This document shows positions 1 through 5,692 of a stretch of DNA of 5,765 nt, in pieces. Position numbers and translations under genes: made by a program. The stretch is from an uncultured Burkholderiales bacterium (GTDB taxonomy: Bacteria; Pseudomonadota; Gammaproteobacteria; Burkholderiales; Burkholderiaceae_C), in the NCBI GenBank assembly GCA_903887655.1, contig CAISQQ010000387.1:1-5765 (forward strand). The letters are read 5' to 3'. Under the pieces are notes generated by a model. That model saw nothing but the letters and a program-made list of their open reading frames with translations, was not told where the DNA came from and searched no databases. The stretch's first letter is position 1. Each line of letters begins with the position of its first letter.

Positions 1-518
1 GGGGTGCCATCGGGGCGATGCAGCAAGGCGTGGATCTGATGGTCAAAGTGGGTGACCGTTTTGGTATCAAACATGCCCAAAATGGCTTCGATCAAGACGG
101 TGTCACTCAAACGTTCGGGTGCCACCATGCCTTTGACCCACTCCTGGGCCATGGCTCTCAAGCCTTGGTCATGCGCCAAATCCAGCAAAACTTGGCGTTT
201 GGCCCTCTCCTCCAAGCCCGCTTGACCCATGGGCAGTGGGGTGTGACCCGTGTCCATCAACATCATGCCTTTCACACGCTCAGGCGCCATGCTGTAGACC
301 TGCAGTGCCACCCGCCCCCCCATAGAGTGGCCAGCGATGAAAAAATGTTCGGGTGCGTGATCCAACACGTTTTGCGCCATGGCGCCAAAGTCATTGGCCA
401 AACCATGGTCAACGATGCGGCAGTCGCACACGGTCTCCAAAGCGGGAAGCAGGGGCGTCCAGACCGCTTCGTTGCACATCAAACCGGGCAACAACATCAA
501 AGTGGGTTTTGAATTCAT
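1..518 (-). CDS. alpha/beta-hydrolase, N-terminal part (cut by left window edge)
   Basis: Translating the minus strand from the ATG at 518-516 gives an open frame of 172 codons to the window edge without a stop. Seen: a start MNSKPTLMLLPGL with the strand-plus-oxyanion-loop pattern LLPGLMC, then GHSMGG at residues 63-68, the nucleophile elbow with Ser65 as predicted nucleophile. A helical cap-like stretch follows, with a QIHALLHRPDGT segment at the edge. Family knowledge: these are small soluble esterases or lipase-like enzymes of about 230-270 residues, often annotated as pimeloyl-ACP methyl ester carboxylesterase-like. The catalytic Asp and His would lie in the missing C-terminal part, so catalytic completeness cannot be judged. 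The start fits the family N-terminus but has no clear Shine-Dalgarno sequence. It is divergent from the gene at 575. The substrate cannot be inferred. Confidence 0.88.
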   Translation of the reverse strand, partial: MNSKPTLMLLPGLMCNEAVWTPLLPALETVCDCRIVDHGLANDFGAMAQNVLDHAPEHFFIAGHSMGGRVALQVYSMAPERVKGMMLMDTGHTPLPMGQAGLEERAKRQVLLDLAHDQGLRAMAQEWVKGMVAPERLSDTVLIEAILGMFDTKTVTHFDHQIHALLHRPDGT

Positions 519-574
519 GGGCAATTTTGAGTAAAAACAAACATCAAGTGTTCATTATGCGGTTAATATAAGGG
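519..574. promoter_or_regulatory. short divergent intergenic region, likely holds both promoters
   Basis: This 56-bp AT-rich gap separates two divergent starts (518 minus, 575 plus), so it should carry start signals for both. On the minus strand a CATAAT hexamer (558-553) matches the -10 consensus at five of six positions, but the -35 position is poor. On the plus strand TAATAT (564-569) lies only a few bases before the ATG at 575. If it were a -10 element the transcript would begin at or near the start codon, that is, be nearly leaderless. AAGGG abuts that ATG with no spacer, too close for a normal Shine-Dalgarno. All promoter calls here are weak inference. Confidence 0.3.
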
Positions 575-1003
575 ATGAAGAAAACTTACCAACTCCAAGT
601 CGAGGGCAAACACCCCGAGCGACTCTTGGAGAGCATCAAACACGACATCAAAAAGTATATGCGACGCGAGTCCAAAAAAGCACTGCCTGCGGGCTTTGAT
701 TTTTGGGATTTTGATGCTCGCCTCGGCCACGAGGAGAGCGACGCTCAAATGGTTCACCCCAAAGAGATCAACGCGCGCATCAATGAGCTGGTGGCCGCCT
801 CTCACACGTCCTTTTATATCGAACTCGTGGCCAAGTCAGTCAAGCGCCAAGCCAAACCCAAAATCCACGCCGAAGAGGACTCGTTGGATGGACACTCAGG
901 TGGACCAGACACACATGGGCTCACCTCGCATGCTGAGCAGCATGAACAAGCCCAGCTGGTGAGCACCTCGATCTTGTCACAGTCCCTTGATCAAGGTCAT
1001 TGA
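575..1003 (+). CDS. DUF6172-like conserved hypothetical protein with His-rich C-terminal tail
   Basis: A 142-residue soluble protein with no signal peptide or membrane segment. Residues 1-96 form the conserved-looking core: the start MKKTYQL, a Lys/Arg-rich helix (KYMRRESKK, 27-35), the hallmark LPAGFDFWDFDARLG (37-51), and an alpha/beta end with KEINARI and FYIELVAK (80-87). I recognise this from memory as DUF6172, a family of about 100 residues common in proteobacteria with no known function. Residues 97-142 are an extra tail that is acidic, Gly/Ser-rich and His-rich (His98, 107, 114, 119, 123, 142) and probably disordered. The start fits the family's MKKT opening, although AAGGG directly adjoins the ATG. 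The stop codon lies inside a 13-bp tandem repeat. It converges on the hydroxylase operon. The family call is recognition, not a search result. Confidence 0.8.
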   Translation: MKKTYQLQVEGKHPERLLESIKHDIKKYMRRESKKALPAGFDFWDFDARLGHEESDAQMVHPKEINARINELVAASHTSFYIELVAKSVKRQAKPKIHAEEDSLDGHSGGPDTHGLTSHAEQHEQAQLVSTSILSQSLDQGH

Positions 1004-1012
1004 TCAAGGTCA
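985..1012. repeat. perfect 13-bp tandem duplication forming a 10-bp hairpin at the stop codon
   Basis: The unit TTGATCAAGGTCA occurs twice in direct succession, at 987-999 and 1000-1012. With the preceding CC, the sequence CCTTGATCAA (985-994) is the exact reverse complement of TTGATCAAGG (1000-1009), giving a 10-bp stem with a 5-nt loop GGTCA. The TGA stop of the upstream gene (1001-1003) falls inside the second copy. No T-run follows on either strand, so it is not a typical intrinsic terminator. It lies in the 48-bp convergent gap and might still slow polymerase or protect 3' ends. Confidence 0.85.
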
Positions 1013-1051
1013 CTGTTCTAGCTCATTCGACCCTCTCGCTGATCACCGACT

Positions 1052-3439
1052 TCAGGCTTTGCCAGACTGAACTGGCGCCACTTTCAAAGCCGCCAACACG
1101 CGCTTGGGCGTCAAGGGGGCTTGGCGCATGCGCACACCCGTGGCATCAAAAAATGCATTGGCAACCGATGCAGGAATCAAACGATTGGTGGCCTCCCCAG
1201 CTCCTGTGGGCGGCAACTCTGGCCGGTTGATGAGCACCAATTCCACCGACTCGGGTGTGTCGTGGATGGTCAAAATAGGATAGGTCAACCAGTCGACACT
1301 CTTGACTTGGTGCTCGTCAAAATGCACCTCTTCATAAAGTGTTCTGGAAAGCGCTTGCACCAAAGCACCTTCGATGGTGTATTTGATGCCTTTGGGGTTG
1401 ACCACCAAACCACAGTCATGGGCCACGGTGAATTTGCGAGCCCAAATGCGGCCCGTTTGACGATCGACCTCAATTTGCGCCACAGCGGCCAACATCGTGC
1501 CGCCGCGGTGCGCATAAGCCACCCCTTGGCCTTTCAAAATGCGACCCTTTTGGGGTCCAGCGTAGGCTCTTCGGGTTTGCCAGTTCGATTTGTCTCGGAG
1601 CTGGGTGAAGAGGTCTTGGTCTCTTGCCGAAGGGGCGTAGCGCATTCTAAAAGCAATCGGATCCACACCGGTCTCAAACGCCACCTCGTCCAAGAATTGC
1701 TCAGAGGCAAACTGAATTTGAAGACCCACTGGATCTCGCATGTGCGAGGTCCTCAAGGGCGAGGCCTGCTTGATCAAATCGGGCACCACCTCCCAGGCTT
1801 GCAACTTGGCGGGGAATTTGTATGCTTCACCCGGCACACCAAAACCCACCCCGTTGCGAGCGGGCAGTCCCATCTCCATGCCCACCAAACTGTCGTTGGG
1901 GTCGGCCTCATTGCTCTCAATGCTCACCCTAGAAAAGCCTTTGGAGACGAACTCGTAGCCGATCACCGCACCGCTCTCGTCAAGGGCGGCACGTGCGGTG
2001 TGGATCGAGGCTGGCGCCTTGGGGTCCCAATGCGTTGCATCGTGGCGCATGCCTTGCACACGCACGGGTCGGCCTGTTAATTTCGAGAGCATGGCCGCAT
2101 CCATCACCGCGTCCCCTGCGTCATTTCTGCCATAGGATCCTGGCCCAATCACCCAGTGGCCAGTGACCAGTTTGGCATCGATGCCGAGCAAGTTCGCCAC
2201 GCCGTCGCGCGCGTAGTGAGGCTTTTGCGAGCTGGTCCACAAGGTGACCCCCTCAGGCTTGACATCGGCAATGGCACAAGCCGGCCCCATGCTCGCGTGT
2301 GACTGGAAAGGCCAGTGGTACTGCGCTTCAATGATGCGCTTGGCCCCCATGAAGGCGGCGCTCACATCGCCCTCTTTGACCTCTTCGACACGTTTGACCA
2401 CCGCAGCCGTGCGCAAATGTTGGTACACATGGTCTTCGTTCGTCGGCATGGGGCTCTGGGGTGGGGTCCACTTCACCTTCAAGAGTCTTGCCGCCTTGAC
2501 CGCATCCCACTCTTTGTCGGCCACCACGGCCAGGAAGTTTTGTTGACGAATGACCTTGGCACCGGGCACCGACTGAATGGAGGACTCATCGACCGAGGCG
2601 ATGGTGGCGCCGGCCATGGGTGTTCTCACCGTGCGCGCGTGCAAGACCCCAGGCACGCGAATGTCACTCACAAATTCACCCGTGCCGTAAATGCGCCAAG
2701 CCAAATCAGTGCGTGCAATGGGTTGACCGACAATCTTGTAATCGGCGGGTTTTTTGAGGGTGGCTTTGCCCTTGATCTCCAAGGGGTTGCCCCATTTTTT
2801 ATTCCACTCCACCTTGGAGTTGAAGTATTTGCCGCCAATGAGGTCTTGGTAGCTCACTTTCTTCGTGGGTTGAGACAGGCTCGAGACCACGCCTTGGTTC
2901 ACCACCAAGTCCGCCGTGGTGGTGCCCAGCTGCAAGGCCGCCATCTCGACCAACAAGCGACGCGCTTCGGCTGCGGCTTGGACCAAGGGTTTGGAGCCGG
3001 CTTGAATGCCAAGGGCACTCGAAGCGCCCCCTTGGTTCAGGGTTTTGTCGGTACTGCCGAGCACGATATTGACACGTTCATAGGCCACGTCCAACTCTTC
3101 GGCCACCATTTGCGCCAAGGCAACCACCAGGCCTTGACCAAGGTCGACTTTGCCAAAGAAGGCGGTCACTTGGCCATCGGGCGCGATGGCCACCCAGGAG
3201 TCGAGCTCATCGGGGTTCATGCCGGGTTTGGAGTCGCTCGCCAAGGCATGCGCGCTCTCACTGGCACCCATGGCCGTGAGGCCTAAAAAGCCACTGGCGC
3301 TGGCGCTCACCACCAATGCACCGGAGGACATCATCCACTGGCGCCTGGATAAACCACTGTTGGCGGGGACGGGGGAAGTGCTGCCCGAGGCCGTGGGATT
3401 GAACGCGTCTGCTGGGTTGCTCAAAGGTGTTTTTTTCAT
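1052..3439 (-). CDS. molybdopterin-binding large subunit of a xanthine dehydrogenase-family hydroxylase (IorB-like), Tat-exported
   Basis: The catalytic subunit (795 residues) of a molybdenum hydroxylase, expected to insert water-derived oxygen into an aldehyde or N-heterocycle. Residues 1-29 are a Pro/Ser-rich leader, then comes a twin-arginine motif SRRQWM (31-36), a hydrophobic stretch, and a likely signal-peptidase site AHA at 63-65. Export as a folded complex is therefore predicted. VDLGQG (98-103) starts the cofactor-binding N-terminal part typical of IorB-like proteins. A hammerhead-type domain follows (about 245-355), then the cofactor loop GPGSYGRN (432-439), and near the C-terminus GAGEAT (746-751), whose Glu749 aligns with the catalytic base of the family. 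It ends without the C-terminal cytochrome c domains of NicB-type dehydrogenases. It overlaps the small-subunit gene by four bases and has a strong ribosome site. The substrate is not deducible; isoquinoline, nicotinate-like compounds and aldehydes are all possible. Confidence 0.92.
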   Translation of the reverse strand: MKKTPLSNPADAFNPTASGSTSPVPANSGLSRRQWMMSSGALVVSASASGFLGLTAMGASESAHALASDSKPGMNPDELDSWVAIAPDGQVTAFFGKVDLGQGLVVALAQMVAEELDVAYERVNIVLGSTDKTLNQGGASSALGIQAGSKPLVQAAAEARRLLVEMAALQLGTTTADLVVNQGVVSSLSQPTKKVSYQDLIGGKYFNSKVEWNKKWGNPLEIKGKATLKKPADYKIVGQPIARTDLAWRIYGTGEFVSDIRVPGVLHARTVRTPMAGATIASVDESSIQSVPGAKVIRQQNFLAVVADKEWDAVKAARLLKVKWTPPQSPMPTNEDHVYQHLRTAAVVKRVEEVKEGDVSAAFMGAKRIIEAQYHWPFQSHASMGPACAIADVKPEGVTLWTSSQKPHYARDGVANLLGIDAKLVTGHWVIGPGSYGRNDAGDAVMDAAMLSKLTGRPVRVQGMRHDATHWDPKAPASIHTARAALDESGAVIGYEFVSKGFSRVSIESNEADPNDSLVGMEMGLPARNGVGFGVPGEAYKFPAKLQAWEVVPDLIKQASPLRTSHMRDPVGLQIQFASEQFLDEVAFETGVDPIAFRMRYAPSARDQDLFTQLRDKSNWQTRRAYAGPQKGRILKGQGVAYAHRGGTMLAAVAQIEVDRQTGRIWARKFTVAHDCGLVVNPKGIKYTIEGALVQALSRTLYEEVHFDEHQVKSVDWLTYPILTIHDTPESVELVLINRPELPPTGAGEATNRLIPASVANAFFDATGVRMRQAPLTPKRVLAALKVAPVQSGKA

Positions 3440-3918
3440 GCCAATGCTCCTTTGGCCAACAGGGCTGTTTGTGCTCGCTTAACAGCACGCAAAATGGCCA
3501 GGTGTGAGCCACAGCGACACTTCAAGTCTTTGAGTCCATCTTTGATTTGCGCCTCAGTGGCGCGGGGATTGCTCTTTAAGAGGGCGGCCGCTGTCATGAG
3601 CCAGCCGTTCACGCAGTAACCGCATTGGGTGACTTGCTCCTCCACAAAGGCCGCTTGCAAAGGGTGCGGGTGCTCAGGCGTGCCCAAGCCTTTCAAGGTG
3701 GTGATGGATTGATTGGCAATGGCAGAAACGGGCAAAACACAAGATCGTGTGGCCACGCCATTGACATGCACTGTGCAAGCACCGCATTGGGCCAAACCAC
3801 AACCGAATTTGGGGTTGTTCAAGCCGAGCTCATCGCGCAAGGCGTAAAGCAAAGGCATTTGGGGGTCGCCATCAATTTTGACGCTTTGACCATCGACTTT
3901 GAAGGATGTGGTGGACAT
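3436..3918 (-). CDS. 2Fe-2S small subunit of the molybdenum hydroxylase (IorA/NicA-like)
   Basis: The electron-transfer subunit (160 residues, normal family length) that carries two 2Fe-2S clusters and takes electrons from the molybdenum site of the partner encoded just downstream. The N-terminal plant-type ferredoxin domain has Cys40, Cys45, Cys48 (CGLAQCGAC) and Cys60. The C-terminal helical domain has QCGYC (98-102; Cys99, Cys102) and CRC (134-136). All eight ligands are present. The motifs CVNGW and CGSHLAILRAV resemble nicotinate dehydrogenase small subunits more than classical xanthine dehydrogenase. It has no signal peptide; in this family the small subunit is normally carried through Tat with the signal-bearing large subunit. 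It is first in the operon, and its TGA overlaps the next ATG. An AAAGG lies about 13 bases before its own ATG, rather far for a ribosome site, so the start is likely but not certain. Confidence 0.93.
   Translation of the reverse strand: MSTTSFKVDGQSVKIDGDPQMPLLYALRDELGLNNPKFGCGLAQCGACTVHVNGVATRSCVLPVSAIANQSITTLKGLGTPEHPHPLQAAFVEEQVTQCGYCVNGWLMTAAALLKSNPRATEAQIKDGLKDLKCRCGSHLAILRAVKRAQTALLAKGALA
3447..3453 (-). promoter_or_regulatory. ribosome-binding site of the large-subunit gene
   Basis: On the minus strand AAAGGAG lies 7 bases before the ATG at 3439-3437, near-ideal spacing. It sits inside the last codons of the small-subunit gene. It is the clearest Shine-Dalgarno I see in the window, and it fixes the large-subunit start and supports translational coupling through the ATGA overlap. 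Confidence 0.8.
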
Positions 3919-4167
3919 GTCTGGGGCTGAGCCTTTAAGATCGGGAGTTGAAATGGGGACGGCGCCACCCTCTTTCAGTGAGGATCATGACCGTCCAATG
4001 CATTTTAGAGGTCAGGACCAACAGCTCCCTTGGTGATTACCACTAAAGAGCCCCAGCACCTAAAAAGGCCCTTAAACTCTCCGCTCCGGGTGTGATGGGT
4101 TTTGATACTAAAACTTGGAAACATCGATCCTCTTAGGGCCAACTCAACCCTCCCCTTCCTACCAGCC
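3919..4167. promoter_or_regulatory. divergent control region between the hydroxylase operon and the phosphatase gene
   Basis: About 250 bp between two divergent starts, expected to contain both promoters. Inverted repeats seen: TGACC (3988-3992) with GGTCA (4010-4014), GGTC-AG-GACC (4010-4019), an imperfect 17-bp palindrome at 4030-4046, and CTGGGGCT (3921-3928) with its complement AGCCCCAG (4049-4056). On the minus strand TAAAAT (4006-4001) resembles a -10 box but has no convincing -35 partner. No sigma-54 type GG/GC element was evident. I could not assign a regulator, and no regulator gene adjoins the operon in this window. Confidence 0.45.
4030..4046. promoter_or_regulatory. imperfect 17-bp palindrome, candidate operator
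   Basis: TTGGTGATTACCACTAA is symmetric about position 4038, with six of eight arm positions matching (TT.GTG.T centre A.CAC.AA). It lies 112 bp before the small-subunit start and 122 bp before the phosphatase start, so it could serve either gene. The size and symmetry fit a dimeric helix-turn-helix regulator. This is inference, since a single imperfect site of this length can arise by chance. Confidence 0.3.
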
Positions 4168-4764
4168 ATGACGACTCAGCTCACTCGAACCTTGATGCGA
4201 CTGGCCTTGTTGCCTGTGCTCCTTGTGGTGCTGCCTTTTTTGACGCTGGTGTCGTGGTACTGTTGGCTGCATTGGAGTGGCAATTACCACCCCGTTGTGG
4301 ACGCAGAACTCTACCGCTCAGGTCAACTCGAAGCCCAAAGCCTTCTGACGCACATCCGTGAGGACCACTTGAAGAGCGTCCTCAACTTGCGTGGTCCCAA
4401 CCCGGCTGAACAGTGGTACCGTGACGAGCTCGCCGTGACTTTGCAAAATGGCGTTGAACACCAAGACATCACCTTGTCTGCGGGCACACCTGTGCCCCCA
4501 GAGCAAGCGAGACGGATTTTGGATTGGATTGAACAAGCCCCCAAACCCCTCTTGGTGCATTGCAGCGACGGCGCGGACCGCACCGGCTTGGTCATGGCCC
4601 TCTATCTCGCAAGCCACGGCCAAAGCGCTCAAACAGCGCGCTCCCAACTCTCGGTTCGGTTTGGTCACTTCCCCTATGCCCACTGGGCGTTCAGCCAAAA
4701 CATGGATGACAGTTTGGACTTGTATCTCGAGTCACAGGGCTCAACCCCTCCCTCAAAACCCTGA
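4168..4764 (+). CDS. membrane-anchored protein tyrosine / dual-specificity-type phosphatase
   Basis: A 198-residue protein from the ATG at 4168. The same frame is open from a TTG at 4102 (220 residues), but I prefer 4168 because it places one Arg-bearing N-terminal tail directly before the membrane segment. Neither start has a clear ribosome site. Residues 12-34 are strongly hydrophobic (single anchor). After it come ELYRSGQ (47-53), VLNLRG (71-76) with WYRDEL, an HQDITLSA stretch whose Asp100 may be the general acid, and the signature HCSDGADRTG (131-140) with nucleophile Cys132 and phosphate-binding Arg138. These match the cysteine-phosphatase fold of bacterial PTP/DSP proteins with a VLNLRG-type N-terminal motif. 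The catalytic domain probably faces the periplasm if the short N-terminus stays inside. The substrate, whether protein phosphotyrosine, lipid or inositol phosphate, is unknown. It is divergent from the hydroxylase operon with no obvious functional link. Confidence 0.87.
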   Translation: MTTQLTRTLMRLALLPVLLVVLPFLTLVSWYCWLHWSGNYHPVVDAELYRSGQLEAQSLLTHIREDHLKSVLNLRGPNPAEQWYRDELAVTLQNGVEHQDITLSAGTPVPPEQARRILDWIEQAPKPLLVHCSDGADRTGLVMALYLASHGQSAQTARSQLSVRFGHFPYAHWAFSQNMDDSLDLYLESQGSTPPSKP

Positions 4765-5049
4765 GAAGACCCTCCACCTAGAGCTCAAGTTCAACTAAAA
4801 TCCTTCAAATTCACTCAAATTCATTCAATTTTCACCAACTGTCGTTAAAAATTAAGGATAGCTCGCGCCAATCCCCATGCCATGCAGCGCGTGATTGACT
4901 TGGTTTTGTCATCGAACTTTCACATTGAACCGCCATGATGGTTGAGTAAGCTTCAGCGCCATGGATCCAATCGTTGGTCTGAGCTGATGTCGACCCAGTC
5001 AACTCGACGTCTGGGCGCTTGATCGAAAACAAGTGCCTACACGCAAGCC
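4765..5049. other. 285-bp intergenic stretch without a convincing gene
   Basis: No ORF here looks protein-like: the 66-codon minus-strand frame has no recognisable motif, family resemblance or ribosome site. I see no tRNA cloverleaf, no hairpin followed by a T-run, and no clean promoter. TTGACT at 4895-4900 matches a -35 box at five of six positions but has no matching -10 at 16-19 bp. The left part is AT-rich and holds a short degenerate repeat (4805-4834) and TTAA-AAA-TTAA (4845-4855). The region probably contains the promoter of the gene at 5050. Confidence 0.5.
4805..4834 (+). repeat. three imperfect 10-bp AT-rich tandem repeats
   Basis: TCAAATTCAC (4805-4814), TCAAATTCAT (4815-4824) and TCAATTTTCA (4825-4834) follow each other without gaps. 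The first two differ at one base and the third is more degenerate. The 10-bp period would place each unit on the same helix face. It could be simple slippage DNA, an UP-like element, or binding sites. The function is unknown. Confidence 0.5.
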
Positions 5050-5628
5050 ATGAAATTCACACTTTTGCATACCAACTTCTCCACCATGCTCAAGACCTTC
5101 CTGACCTTGAGCGTCACACTTCCCTTGTGCCTGACCAGCGTTTGGGCCCAAGATCTCAAAAGCGCGCCCACAGATTCTGCCGCCTGGGTTCAACCGGCCA
5201 AGGCCACGACCATCACGTTTCAAGAATTTTTTCTCTCCCCCATCGGCCCCAAAGGCATGCAGTTCTCCCCCAAAGCCTTGGCCTTGGCGGGTCAAGCGGT
5301 GGCGATTCGCGGCTTCATGGTCAAAACCGACCTTTTGCAAAAAGGCCGATTTCTCTTGGCCCCCCAAGCCTTGGAGGTCAATGAAGACGATGATGGCCCA
5401 GCCAATGACTTGCCCGTCAACACGGTGCTCGTGAAATTGGCGCCGCCTCAAGCCCATCTCCTCATCGCCCACCAAGAGGGTCCCCTGCGCCTAGAAGGCA
5501 CGCTTGATATCGGTCGTCAAGAAAACAGCCGCGGGGAGGTTTCCTGGATTCGACTCCTCTCCTCGCCCCTGTCCGTGAATGTGTTGAGCAGTGACACCAA
5601 GATCAAGACCGAGGGCAAAGACAGTTAA
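5050..5628 (+). CDS. exported protein of uncertain family (possibly DUF3299 / OB-fold-like)
   Basis: A 192-residue protein with a Sec signal peptide: a hydrophobic core at about residues 16-31 and a cleavage site VWA-QD after Ala33. Starting at the internal ATG at 5086 (Met13) gives a more compact classical signal (MLKTFLTLSV...), so that start is equally plausible; neither start has a clear ribosome site. The mature part has no cysteine and no lipobox. The pattern VAIRGFMV (84-91), GRFLLAP (99-105), DLPVNTVLVKL (120-130), PLRLEGTLDIG (145-155) and VSWIRLL (164-170) suggests a small beta-barrel of OB-fold type. It recalls DUF3299 proteins (a G-Y/F-M, FLLxP, PxNxVxV, GTL-x-VG pattern), but this is memory, not a search. 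Soluble periplasmic location is inferred. The next gene starts 64 bp downstream on the same strand, so the two may share an operon. Confidence 0.75.
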   Translation: MKFTLLHTNFSTMLKTFLTLSVTLPLCLTSVWAQDLKSAPTDSAAWVQPAKATTITFQEFFLSPIGPKGMQFSPKALALAGQAVAIRGFMVKTDLLQKGRFLLAPQALEVNEDDDGPANDLPVNTVLVKLAPPQAHLLIAHQEGPLRLEGTLDIGRQENSRGEVSWIRLLSSPLSVNVLSSDTKIKTEGKDS

Positions 5629-5692
5629 AGGCTAGTGCTTTTATTTGAATTTCGCGTTTTCATTTGTTTAACTTTTTTTGGCAATCTTCACC

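Noticed and set aside
18..512. Plus-strand 164-codon open frame
   Set aside because: It lies antisense to the alpha/beta-hydrolase, whose minus-strand translation has clear family motifs (LLPGL, GHSMGG). The plus-strand product is His/Gln-rich with no recognisable domain.
985..1020. Intrinsic terminator at the tandem-repeat hairpin
   Set aside because: The stem is perfect but no T-run follows on either strand, so I list it as a repeat/hairpin rather than a terminator.
1121..3286. Long plus-strand open frames (319 and 323 codons) opposite the hydroxylase large subunit
   Set aside because: They are antisense shadows of a 795-residue gene with unambiguous motifs. Their products show no domain, signal or sensible hydrophobicity.
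4102..4167. TTG start at 4102 for the phosphatase
   Set aside because: It adds 22 residues of unremarkable sequence without a ribosome site, ahead of an ATG that directly precedes the membrane anchor.
4318..4698. Minus-strand 126-codon frame opposite the phosphatase
   Set aside because: It is antisense to a gene with an intact HCxxGxDRTG signature, with no motif of its own and no start signal.
4832..5032. Minus-strand 66-codon frame in the intergenic gap
   Set aside because: It has no ribosome site, no family resemblance and irregular composition. Its length is within chance expectation.
5629..5692. Terminator or promoter in the gap before the last gene
   Set aside because: There is a T7 run at 5673-5679 but no hairpin before it. 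TTGAAT (5645-5650) lacks a credible -10 at normal spacing.
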